DNA from: Agrocybe praecox
Taxonomy: Eukaryota > Basidiomycota > Agaricomycetes > Agaricales > Agrocybaceae
DNA: 15,568 bases
Assembly: GCA_964017145.1 (NCBI GenBank)
Contig: CAXHKQ010000148.1
Location: forward strand, 1 to 15,568
Direction of reading: 5' to 3'
The position numbers were made by a program, and so were the translations under genes. Shown here in pieces: positions 1 to 7,670 of the stretch (position 1 is its first letter; each line of letters begins with the position of its first letter). Under the pieces are notes generated by a model, which did not search any database, was not told the DNA's origin, and saw only the letters and a list, made by a program, of their open reading frames with translations.

Positions 1-1250
1 GGCCATTTTAGGCCTTTAAAATCAAGATATTCGACTGCATTTTGGATATTGTGTGCATTCCATAGGACACCTCCTACCAATGTAGATTCCGTTCCGATAG
101 GGCCTTGAATACAAAAGTTATAGCCCTATATGTGTTTTTGGTGTGTTAGCTTTGACAAATCATCTCTCATTACAAACGCTTGATTTAAAAAAAAATCGAA
201 TGATGGGCTTCGAAGCTAAATTTACCTGTAAACCCGAATCTGTTTTTGTTTCACCGTTTACTTGAACATTCACAAGGAAACCGAGGTTTATCTCTAACGA
301 ATAAAAGGTGGGGCAAGTTTTGCCTAGCCTCTTTATGTTATATCCATACGACTTTTATGTCAAAAATATCATTAAAATATAATTATACAATGTTAAGAAC
401 ACATTCCAATCATGTTTATCTGAAAAAGACCTCAGAGAGGTATACATGTGTACTGATATATCCATTTTTCATATGGAAAATTTCTATCACAATTTATTGC
501 ACACGCGAAACCAGATTATAGAGGCCATGATGATATTTCTTGGTTTCTAGCGGTTTTGATCGTTTGAATGAGCATAAAAAAAACTTACATGTTATTTTTC
601 GACTCCGAATTTTTAAGTTTTGGACACAATCGACTGTACCCCCTATTTTAAAATCGTAAAAAAAACATGGTCTTGGTTTTTGGAGTATAGCTCGAAGCAC
701 AGACCCGATACAGGGCAATAATGTTTAGCAAAAATATAGCCATATAAATGGGCTATCGATTGCATTTTACCATTTCGAATTTGATTCAAAATCACAGACG
801 TGGGAGATCGTCAAACTTTTTAGGCAAAACATGTCCCACCTAACCCTATAGTCGAGAAAAGTTATGTGTTTTTTTCTGCTGCATTCCTTATTTTTGGAAT
901 TGAAAGTTCTTAAGATTCAGCAAAGGGTCTATGTATAGAACATAATGTTTCCTGAGGGTCTAGAGTATGAATAACCTCATGTTCAACCGATCGAGGTCGT
1001 GAGCGTTGTTGATAAGGATTTGCTTCGCTGAACTATAAGTGGCCAAGGTCATGGTCACGAAAAACGCGGGAAGAACCTGAACAAAATGTCGGGCTTATCA
1101 TCATCACAGAGAACATGGATAAAATGTAACATTCACAGCATTTATGGCAGTAATCACTACCTCAATTACTACGTTAGTCGAACAATTGTCGTTATTCACC
1201 TGATGACGGCACTGCTGACATCACTCGAGTACGATATACCAAAGTACGCA
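1..1250. other. AT-rich island, repeat-like, no gene seen
   Basis: This stretch is markedly richer in A and T than the sequence after about position 1250. It contains A- and T-runs (for example near 187-197 and 657-664) and few CA/TG or CGCG tracts. No reading frame looks coding: the longest frames here, 91 and 74 codons, lack any recognisable composition or motif. It may be the end of an old transposon or a diverged repeat that continues beyond the left edge, but I found no terminal inverted repeat and no transposase or reverse transcriptase motif. Calling it transposon-derived is inference from composition only. Confidence 0.35.
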
Positions 1251-1312
1251 ATCAATTCTTAGCTTTCGCGTCTGTTTACGCACCAAGAAACACTGCACTT
1301 ATTTGCAACAGA

Positions 1313-1338
1313 TGTGCGTGTGTGCGTGCGTGCGTGTC
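1313..1338. repeat. TG/CG microsatellite
   Basis: Imperfect TG tract interrupted by CG, strictly alternating purine and pyrimidine for most of its length. It creates an apparent Cys/Val/Arg-rich reading frame on the plus strand, which is an artefact of the repeat. Confidence 0.8.
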
Positions 1339-1741
1339 TATTGGGTTCAAGAGTCGACCGAAATACCGCCCCACAACTTCGCGACACAAACTACGCGAAC
1401 TAGTTCAAAGCACTGCACCGCACTGCACTCGAGAATCTACGTCGATTTCGCGCTGCCAAAAAACGAGACAGGAAAGCCCCGCCGCCACTCGACAGCGAGA
1501 TTGAGATGCGCGCACTTCGAGATCGCGTCACCGTCTGTTTGCACCGCGTTGCCACCGCTGTGATTCGCGAGTGCTTCGCAACTGTTGGCAATTGCGCGGC
1601 TGCTTGCTGCTAGACAACGTGAGTTTGTTTGCGCACACATCCGTTTCGATTAGCGCATGGCGCAGCCAGCCAGCCAGCAAGCCAACGACCAAGTCGTGAC
1701 CGCACAGAGCTCTGGCGACACATAGAGACACGTTGAGCGTT

Positions 1742-1768
1742 GAGCAGAGCACAGAGCAGAGCAGAGCA
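1742..1768. repeat. Short AGAGC/AGAGCAC tandem-like repeat
   Basis: Repeated AGAGC units with an occasional AC insertion, in a purine-rich block just downstream of GCCA repeats at 1662-1685. It is a local simple repeat with no evident function. Confidence 0.6.
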
Positions 1769-2332
1769 CTCGGGTCAGCACACATAATTTATTTGGCACG
1801 AACGTGTGTATACATACTTTTCTACACACAGCGACACGCGTCCACGATGATATCGCACACAAACATCGCGCTTGGTCGCTCTCATTCAGCGGGCATGTAC
1901 CACATCTGGCATGTTAATACATTCGAGCGAGATAAGATTGGGTGGGACTGCGGGGTGTATAGAAATGGGCGCCGTATCGCGACGACGACGATGCCATGCA
2001 AAGCGCCATATTCTAGCGTGCAATAAACCGTCGAAAGGCTCGCGCTTTATGCCCGCAAATACATTCTAATATTGTATGCCAACAGTTCGCGTAATCAAAC
2101 GCCTGCTTCATGAGTAGGTACATTTATAGAGTGCATTATCGCCGCGTATCACGCACACTGAAGTCGTGCTGATAACGTGACGCGCGCACTGATACTGCTT
2201 TGGAATTCCACATGTGGCATGTGTCACAAATACCTAAGTCTCTCTCTATGCAATTGACCGATTGATGAATGGCTCGCGGGCAAATAGAAACAAATCGACG
2301 CGATGAATCAATCATGTATGGCGAGCGGAGTT

Positions 2333-2339
2333 TATAATA
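2333..2339 (+). promoter_or_regulatory. Possible TATA box for the 95-residue gene
   Basis: The sequence TATAATA lies about 55 bp upstream of the start codon at 2388. Transcription starting about 30 bp downstream would begin near 2363 and leave a 5' UTR of roughly 25 bases. An ATG-TTT-TGA triplet series at 2364-2372 would then be a two-codon upstream ORF if included. No good initiator is present, so this stays tentative; a distal first exon ending at 1618 is the alternative. Confidence 0.25.
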
Positions 2340-2387
2340 CAAAGGTCGATGCTAATTGAGGGCATGTTTTGATTGGCTTCCAAGCAG

Positions 2388-2740
2388 ATGCAGATACCGG
2401 GACTGACGTTTCTGTTGATCGCCTTGGGAGTGTTGACTTTCGGTCTGCTGTTTTGCTACTTTGTCAACGATCTATGCGGTGAGTGAAGAGGGCGCTTGAT
2501 CCAAATGACGCATGACTAATATTTCTGTCTTGCTTTCGCTCAGAACTGACCAACGACTACGCCATAGAGGACACAACGGATGCGGATATCAAGAACCTGA
2601 TCAGTCAACAGGAAGAGCGTCGGACAGTTACCAGTGAACCAACCGCACCAGATACCCTCCGACCATTGCCAGCGCCGCCATCGCAACTGGCCGAAGGAAC
2701 CGTTGTGCATCTGATCAACGAAGTGCAAATTCACACCTAA
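2388..2740 (+). CDS. Two-exon gene for a 95-residue protein with an N-terminal membrane segment
   Basis: I read exon 1 as 2388-2478 and exon 2 as 2544-2740, spliced in phase 1 (G|AA restores a Glu codon) into 95 codons plus TAA. The junction reads LC|ELTNDY. Residues about 5-26 are uninterrupted hydrophobic (starting GLTFLLIALGVL), so this is either a signal anchor or an uncleaved signal peptide; Cys23 and Cys30 flank its end. Residues 39-45 are acidic, 52-57 charged (QQEERR), 63-76 proline-rich, and the C-terminus ends QIHT. Codon choice is C/G-ending (CTG, GCC, ACC, AAC), unlike the surrounding non-coding DNA, which supports real coding. The start is the first in-frame ATG of the open exon. 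AATAAA follows 22 bases after the stop. I do not recognise the family; a small single-pass membrane or secretory-pathway protein is an inference. The gene is antisense to, and apparently inside an intron of, the minus-strand gene whose exon lies at 2785-2957. Confidence 0.72.
2479..2543 (+). other. 65-bp GT-AG intron
   Basis: The donor is G|GTGAGT and the acceptor is a pyrimidine-rich run ending in TTTCGCTCAG. The length fits the short-intron class common in insects. If it is retained, translation continues for two codons (Gly, Glu) and stops at TGA 2484-2486, which would give a 32-residue peptide that is almost only the membrane segment. Confidence 0.75.
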
Positions 2741-2762
2741 TTTGTATACAAGGAAACCGCGA

Positions 2763-2768
2763 AATAAA
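2763..2768 (+). terminator. AATAAA polyadenylation signal
   Basis: A canonical AATAAA begins 22 bases after the TAA stop at 2738-2740. Cleavage 10-30 bases further on would fall at about 2778-2798, which places the 3' end on or just past the splice donor of the opposite-strand exon (donor GT at 2784-2783 on the minus strand). Confidence 0.65.
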
Positions 2769-2784
2769 CATGACGAACGCTTAC

Positions 2785-2957
2785 CGATGGGCAACTGATG
2801 TATGGTCACCGCAGTGCTGAGACGGCCGCCGCCCAGGCTGACCAGATGCGGATCGTCGGCGGCCACCCGCAGACCGCCGCTCTGCGTCAGCGATTCGCGT
2901 CGCTTCAGCGACATGTTTGCGCCGGGTCGTCGGCGTTGGCGATAGATGTAGTAGCGT
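2785..2957 (-). CDS. Internal exon of an unidentified minus-strand gene
   Basis: Read on the minus strand, an acceptor ending CGCATTGCAG precedes 2957 and a donor G|GTAAGC follows 2785. The 173 bases hold one leading base, 57 full codons and one trailing base, so the exon is entered in phase 2 and left in phase 1. It reads RYYIYRQRRRPGANMSLKRR at its start, with an RRES site (a PKA-type motif) just after, then a Gly/Val/Ala-rich middle with GGG, and ends IHQLPI followed by a split codon. Codon use is GC-ending and coding-like. The basic RYYIYRQRRR block resembles the cytoplasmic edge of a membrane protein, but no membrane segment is visible, so that is only a guess. The internal Met (codon 15; ATG at 2914-2912) has a fair context (AAACATG) and could be the start, making the upstream part 5' UTR. 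I recognise no family. Neighbouring exons were not found in the window. Confidence 0.62.
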
Positions 2958-2985
2958 CTGCAATGCGAAAAGATGCGGGAAAATT

Positions 2986-3780
2986 GTTAATTAACATGCA
3001 CACACGCAGAGCACGAATGCACTCGCAGCATAAAGACGGTCATTAAAACACGCGACCGCACGACGGACGGAGGCGACGCGTCGAACAGTTCATTCGTTCT
3101 TCTCTTCAAACGTGCTAGTGAACTGTGCTCGCATCCTGCCAAACGTCCCAAGAATAGATTATAACGACGGTTGCTGTTGCTATTTATTTTCAAAATTTTC
3201 CCATCTCATACTACTCCGCCGGTACGCCGGCGTGCATGGCCCGCATATGTTTTGGAGGCGATTCTGCGCTGCTGCGCGCCTCGCATCTATTTCCAGACTT
3301 TGTGCCCAGCGTGCGTGCGCACAGATGCATCAGCAGCAGCGTAGGCGACGGCGGCAGGCAGGCGGCGTAACGGTGCAAATGTCATCGTAAATGTACACGC
3401 GCGCCACACGAAAACAGCACGACACAGTGCCAGCCAGCCAGAGCCAGAGATAGTGGCCAGCAGCGCATAGAGTCGAAAATAATAATTATTGCGTTACTAG
3501 AAATACGAGCGACGTGCGCGACAGCAGCGCGAGGTTCTTTGATTGATGGACGGGGTGTCAGAAACGCCCGGCTTCCGGTGTGTGCATTTGTGTGTGCGCA
3601 TATTCAAGTGCCTCGGAACGCGCTGACAATATCGATAAGTCCGTGCCTGCCCGTGAAAACCGGATCAATAAAACTCAGCACAGCACGCGCTCGGTAGCGT
3701 TCTGATTTGAATTGTGATTGATTTGCTGTGCAAACTGTGCAAGTGTGAACGGAGGGCGTGAAGGTCACTGGGACGGTTTC
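2986..3780. other. CpG-rich non-coding stretch
   Basis: No supported gene. The frames in this stretch are short and rich in Arg/His/Cys from CGC, GCA and CA repeats. GCCA repeats occur at about 3429-3440. If the minus-strand gene is real, this is probably its intron upstream of the exon at 2785-2957. Confidence 0.35.
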
Positions 3781-4240
3781 CGATTTCATAACATAATCTG
3801 ATAGACTTTGCGGTCTGGCGGGCGTCGCGAATTGTTATTATCGACGATACGACTACAGAAGCGTTGAAGCCAAATGAACCGCAGAGAAAACGCGGCGCCT
3901 AAACCGCACAGAAAAATGATTAGCTCTGAAATATGATATGGTATTACACGTAGATGTGGGGCGCTCATAAAGTTATGGGAAAATTATAAGCAAGAAGTTC
4001 AAATTGATGTTAAAATAACACTAAAGCAATCGACATATCAGTTCGAAGGAAGTAAAAAAGACTCCGGGCAGTCGTTTTTGTCGATTTCCCAGGCCTGCGA
4101 TAGACTTTTTTCTACGATTTTTTGCATTCCTGTTCATTTTCCACCCATACAACTGATTCTAGTGTTTTGTGAGCGATAAGTTTTATAGTGTAGACACGCA
4201 AAGACACGATATTTCGATAAAAAAACCAAAATCCCAGTGT
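3780..4240. other. AT-rich island, repeat-like
   Basis: The composition shifts to AT-rich with A-runs and T-runs (for example 4105-4110 and 4219-4227) and little CA/TG content. No frame looks coding. The phrase GCCTGCGAT occurs twice (4094 and 4256), which is too short to be called a repeat element. It is possibly a relic insertion; no borders could be defined. Confidence 0.25.
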
Positions 4241-5160
4241 AAGTCGTAAGTTGATGCCTGCGATTTCTTCGATGATCCCCCGAATGTCTTGCGCTGCCTA
4301 CACCATTATTCGCGATGACACGAGGTTCAGTCAAGCGAACGCAAATCCACTGTGCATATAATATGCTCCCCGAGCCCTTATCGATGCCAATCCAAGTGCA
4401 CGCGCCGCATGACACAATCGTGCCTGCCTGCCTGCTGTGCGGGGCCTGGAAAGTGGAACTTTGCCTGCTCCTGCAGAGCTCCAGAAACAATCCCCCCGAT
4501 CGGTCGTGAACCGCACGAATTGCGAACGAAAGTAAAATGCGACACAATAGCTGCTGACTGCGCGACTCGACTGACCTGGAGCATGGCTGTAGCAAAAGTG
4601 TGATCTTTCAGCAGAGGGCAAACAGTCACGTAACCGGCGACGGCGACACGACTTCCCATACACACACACACTCACTCGCGTTCAGGCACGCAGACAACGA
4701 CGACAGCGGTATCGTTTGCACACGCTGCTGACCTTGGCGCGGAATGTAAACACGCATCGCGTGCCCGCACGAAGAAAATCCGCATAATTATTGGTATTAA
4801 ATTTGTGTGCTGGCTCGCGCGCGTTCTTTTCGCGTGTCTAACCATCATCAGCGGCGGCCGGGGCCAGAGAGCATGTGTCGTAAAAACAGCCGTCGTCTGC
4901 ATGCCTGCCACACGATAACTATTTAACACATTCGTGTGGTCTATTCACCGCATCTAGCATCTAGCCGGCGCGAATAGAACGCAGCGCACGATCCTCTTCA
5001 CTTTTTCCACTTTGCTTGTTGGGCTGCGCTGCCTCGTGAGCGTTGCAGATTATCGCCGGCGAAGGAACAAAACGAAAACACGTGCGTGCATCTCGCATTT
5101 CGATACGTTGAACCCAGCTGAGGCTATAAAAACGAACGCATCCAGTAAACGGCATGCGCT
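4241..5160. other. CpG/CA-rich stretch with no supported gene
   Basis: Several overlapping frames are open on both strands at 4134-4675 (up to 153 codons), but they overlap one another, have no domain signatures and are Arg/Ser/Cys/His-rich. I regard them as chance ORFs in GC-rich sequence. A CA tract lies at about 4661-4672, and a TATA-like box near 5125 is listed separately. Confidence 0.35.
5125..5132 (+). promoter_or_regulatory. TATA-like box
   Basis: TATAAAAA is a strong match to a TATA box, set in a GC-rich flank right before the AT-rich foldback region. A start about 30 bp downstream would fall near 5155, where no clear initiator exists (CCAGTAA lies too close, at 5142). It could also be a chance match. 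No downstream coding exon was found. Confidence 0.25.
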
Positions 5161-5281
5161 CGCATAGCGAAAATAGGGAGTGTGAATATGTTTTCTAGTT
5201 TGTGCAAATGTGAATATGAATATGGGGCATATTTTCTGATTGATTTTGATTGAGAAATGTCTCGTCATAGAGGAGCCTTTA

Positions 5282-5660
5282 CTTTTTCCCCAAACAATCG
5301 AAATCCACTACGATTTTTGTAAATATTTTCGTTGATGGCAATTTGTCCAAAATTGTATTACCTTTCATTTGAGTATATGTGCTAGTTGTTCTGAGTTACT
5401 CCAATATGAAGTTGTAGTATATAAACAAAACACGAAAATAGAGAAATTTGTACATGGAGAAATATTTGATTACACTCTCTTTGAACCAAACACGAAACTC
5501 GTATATTTCGGGTTTCGTGTTTGGTTCAAAGACCACAACTTTCTATTGGAGTAACTTAGAACAATAAGCGCATACTCGAAAGAAAGGTAATTCAATTGTG
5601 CACAAGTTCTCATCATTCGATAAAATTTACAAAGATCTTTTCGTTTTTTTGGGGCAAATA
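5282..5660. mobile_element. Foldback (MITE-like) palindromic element
   Basis: The left arm, about 5282-5418, matches the reverse complement of about 5532-5660 over most of its length. Shared blocks include CCCCAAA, TTTGTAAAT, ATTACCTTTC, GAGTAT, TTGTTCT and AGTTACTCCAATA. Mismatches and small indels are spread throughout, as expected for an old copy. The centre is a perfect hairpin: 5478-5498 pairs with 5512-5532 around a 13-base loop. About 60 bases (5419-5477) are present only on the left side. No transposase frame is present, so it would be non-autonomous. Exact ends and target-site duplications are not clear; weak similarity may extend further out on both sides. Confidence 0.7.
5478..5532. 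repeat. Perfect 21-bp inverted repeat (hairpin) at the centre of the foldback element
   Basis: CTTTGAACCAAACACGAAAC at 5479-5498 is exactly reverse-complemented at 5512-5531, with one more T-A pair outside. The 13-base loop is 5499-5511. Transcription from either strand would give a stable stem-loop. Confidence 0.9.
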
Positions 5661-5965
5661 GATGAGAACGAGATCAATAGTTTTCAACTTCGAAACAGTA
5701 CTCCATTCTGTCAACCGATTTTAAAGCTGTCGTTATTTTATTATGTAAAAAAACATCTTCAACATACGAGCATCCGCTGTGCGATTGTGTTTACACGCTC
5801 GCACTTGTTTAGAGTTTGTTTGCGTTTTCTGAGCACAAGTAGTAGTCATCCTCGGCGTCACAATCTCCCTGTACATGTACCTGTTCTTTGCCGTTTGGCT
5901 CGCACGCATTCGCACGCGTTCGACAAAATAGACAAGCTAAACGCCCGCACCGAACAGCGCACACG

Positions 5966-5981
5966 CGCACGTGCACGTGCG
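5966..5981. promoter_or_regulatory. Palindromic tandem E-box (CACGTG x2)
   Basis: CGCACGTGCACGTGCG is a perfect 16-bp palindrome made of two abutting CACGTG E-boxes (5968-5973 and 5974-5979). CACGTG is a known bHLH and bHLH-PAS target. It sits in a 25-base strictly alternating purine-pyrimidine run (5957-5981), so a simple-sequence origin is equally possible. Confidence 0.35.
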
Positions 5982-6121
5982 AATGATGTACTGTGTGTGT
6001 GCTGTGCATGTGATGTGTGTAGTACTCGCGTACTCTCGTCGGATGCGGTCAACGAACTGCACCAACTCTGTGCACCCAGGCGATGGTTCTTGTGTATATT
6101 GCCAGAGTCGCAAGAGCACGA

Positions 6122-6147
6122 ACACACGCACACACACACACACACAC
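6122..6147. repeat. CA microsatellite
   Basis: CA tract with a single CG interruption. It produces a Thr-His repeat in overlapping frames on the plus strand and Cys-Val on the minus strand. Confidence 0.9.
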
Positions 6148-7251
6148 TCAACGAGATGCGATAATAGCCGCGGGACGCCGGTCGCGTCGTCGTCGTCGGC
6201 GAATGCCGTCGCAAGCGAAGAACCCGTTTTTGTCCGCGGTCTGAGGTCGTTCGAGCGACGAACACAACATACTCACGTCGCGTAGTTACTATTTATATTG
6301 AAAGGAAATTTCACATGCGTCGCGTGTCGCGTGCACGCGTGTGTGTGAATGGCGGCCTCGGCCCAGCGAGTGCCGTATGAGTATTCAAAGGTGGCGTCGC
6401 CCCAAACAGGATTGATGATGATTATGATGAGAAAGATTATAATGGCGAGCTCTCGACATTTCACACGAACCGCCACAAAAAACGACTGTGCGAAAATATG
6501 TTTGCGCTGAAAAATGCCAACGGGAACGCGCGCGCGCGCCCCAGCAAAACGATCTTCTGCACGCTTGTCTCGCGACGCGGACGCGACTCGCACACGTAAT
6601 GCCATAGAATTTCCAATGCAAACAAACCCGCATATGTGATGTGATGTGGTGCTGGAGCCCAACCCATCCATTTCGCGCGCGCGCACGAGCGCACAAAACA
6701 CAAAAACCCAATTATCGCTCGTGTGTTCGTCCCGGACCTGCGCGAAGAGACACACATCTCACCTACATCGCGCAATTACCGCGCGCGATGCGCGCGACGT
6801 GTCTATTAAATCGAGTATGCACGACGACGGCGAAGAGACGCGGTTTTTGTGCACTCGTGACAGCTCAATGCTGCGGCAGGCCGCGCAGAGTCCGGAACGG
6901 ACGAACGGTCAATCGTGCGTTGCATAAATCTCCTTCGGCCATCAACGACGGCGGCGGCGGCAGAGCAAACAAGACATCAGCATCACCAGAAGCAATGCAA
7001 GCGAAAAAAAAACTCGACACGCTCCACCCAGCCAGCTGGCGGAGCAACGGCAGCATCTTCAATTCGAAACGGTTAGTGCACAAAACATATATGCACGAAC
7101 TCGCTACTATGCACGCGATGAACCGTGGCACTAGCAGTCTATCTTAATTGTGCTAATGAATATAATTAATCAGGCGCAACGATGTGCTGTTCTTTCACTG
7201 CACTGTGCACTGCGCGCTCGATATATTGAGACGTAGCAGACAGTTTTTACG

Positions 7252-7301
7252 ATGAAGACGACGCGGAATCTGTACGAGGAAACGTGTACGTTCTACTTGC
7301 G
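7252..7301 (+). CDS. Possible short first coding exon
   Basis: An ATG at 7252 opens MKTTRNLYEETCTFYL (16 codons plus two bases), directly followed by a donor-like GCG|GTAGGT at 7302. The peptide has a balanced composition unlike the Cys/His/Arg repeats nearby. An in-frame TAG lies upstream at 7234-7236, consistent with a true start. No acceptor or second exon was found, and the opposite strand is open here too (7195-7488), so this is a weak candidate only. Confidence 0.22.
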
Positions 7302-7670
7302 GTAGGTGCTCCGCCAGCCAGCCAACAGTCGGCAGTCCCGGAGGTATTCGCGGATCGGATCGCGGGTGCAGCAGCAGCATCGGATTGCTGGCTAAACGGC
7401 CGAACGTGAGACTATTTGTTTTGCTGTTCGCGCTCGCTGCTTGTTTGTAAGTTGCTGCGCGCGCAGCAACTCCGTGCGGCAGCAGCATAATTGAGATGGA
7501 ATTAATGATGTGTCTGATGGTCCGACTGCTCGAGTGTGTTTGTCTGTCTGCGCGAGTTTGTTTGTGCGTTCGCGCTCGCCGTGCTCAAATAGATCGCCCA
7601 GAGCTCTGCACACACGCCAGCGCATGCACTTCAAAGAGATGTTAAGTGAATGCGCGCACTCGCAGTGAGC
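7302..7670. other. GC-rich stretch with no supported gene
   Basis: GCCA repeats occur at 7311-7322, GCAGCAGCAG at about 7369-7378, and a CG-rich self-complementary segment GTTGCTGCGCGCGCAGCAAC at 7451-7470. That segment is a perfect 20-bp palindrome. No coding frame is convincing. Confidence 0.35.
7451..7470. repeat. 20-bp perfect palindrome
   Basis: GTTGCTGCGCGCGCAGCAAC equals its own reverse complement. It is flanked by a Ser/Ala-coding-like GC-rich stretch and has a CG-alternating core, so it could extrude a cruciform or bind a dimeric factor. No matching copy was noticed elsewhere in the window. Confidence 0.75.

Larger units (their letters stand above)
1251..2387. other. CpG/CA-rich flank upstream of the plus-strand gene
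   Basis: No coding frame is supported here. The stretch holds a TG/CG microsatellite (1313-1338), GCCA repeats (about 1662-1685), AGAGC-type repeats (1742-1768) and two overlapping palindromes (2201-2217). A consensus donor GTGAGT begins at 1619, and the bases just before the start codon at 2388 end in CAG. A 5' UTR exon ending at 1618 and spliced to 2388 is therefore possible. A nearer TATA-like box at 2333 gives an alternative start. The sequence does not decide between the two. Confidence 0.3.
5741..7239. other. CpG/CA-rich, Z-DNA-prone stretch with no supported gene
   Basis: The longest frames, on both strands (to 168 codons), overlap one another and consist of repeat-encoded Thr-His, Cys-Val and Ala-Arg runs, so I do not annotate them. 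The stretch holds tandem E-boxes at 5966-5981, a CA microsatellite at 6122-6147, GTC-type triplets near 6183-6199, and CG runs at 6526-6539 and 6674-6687. A TATA-like TATAAATA on the minus strand (6297-6290) has no initiator at the proper distance. Confidence 0.4.

Noticed and set aside
60..760. Apparent direct similarity between about 95-150 and 705-750 (CGATA-GGG... TATAGCC...ATAT)
   Set aside because: The match needs several gaps and is limited to short AT-rich words, so it may be chance in biased sequence.
4134..4595. 153-codon minus-strand ORF
   Set aside because: Several frames on both strands are open across the same bases, and the peptide spans the AT-rich to GC-rich border without any recognisable domain.
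5598..6164. 188-codon plus-strand ORF
   Set aside because: Begins inside the right arm of the foldback element and ends in a CA microsatellite (poly Thr-His); no conserved features.
6290..6297. Minus-strand TATAAATA with a GTGAGTAT donor-like site just downstream
   Set aside because: The donor would lie before the expected start site about 30 bp downstream, and no initiator fits.
6273..6755. 160-codon minus-strand ORF with a hydrophobic Ile-rich stretch
   Set aside because: The Ile run comes from ATG/ATT-type simple sequence near 6415-6440, and the rest is repeat-encoded; overlapping frames are equally open.
6641..7147. 168-codon plus-strand ORF
   Set aside because: Overlaps minus-strand frames of similar length, is rich in Arg/Ala/Thr from CG and CA repeats, and shows no domain, start context or splice pattern.
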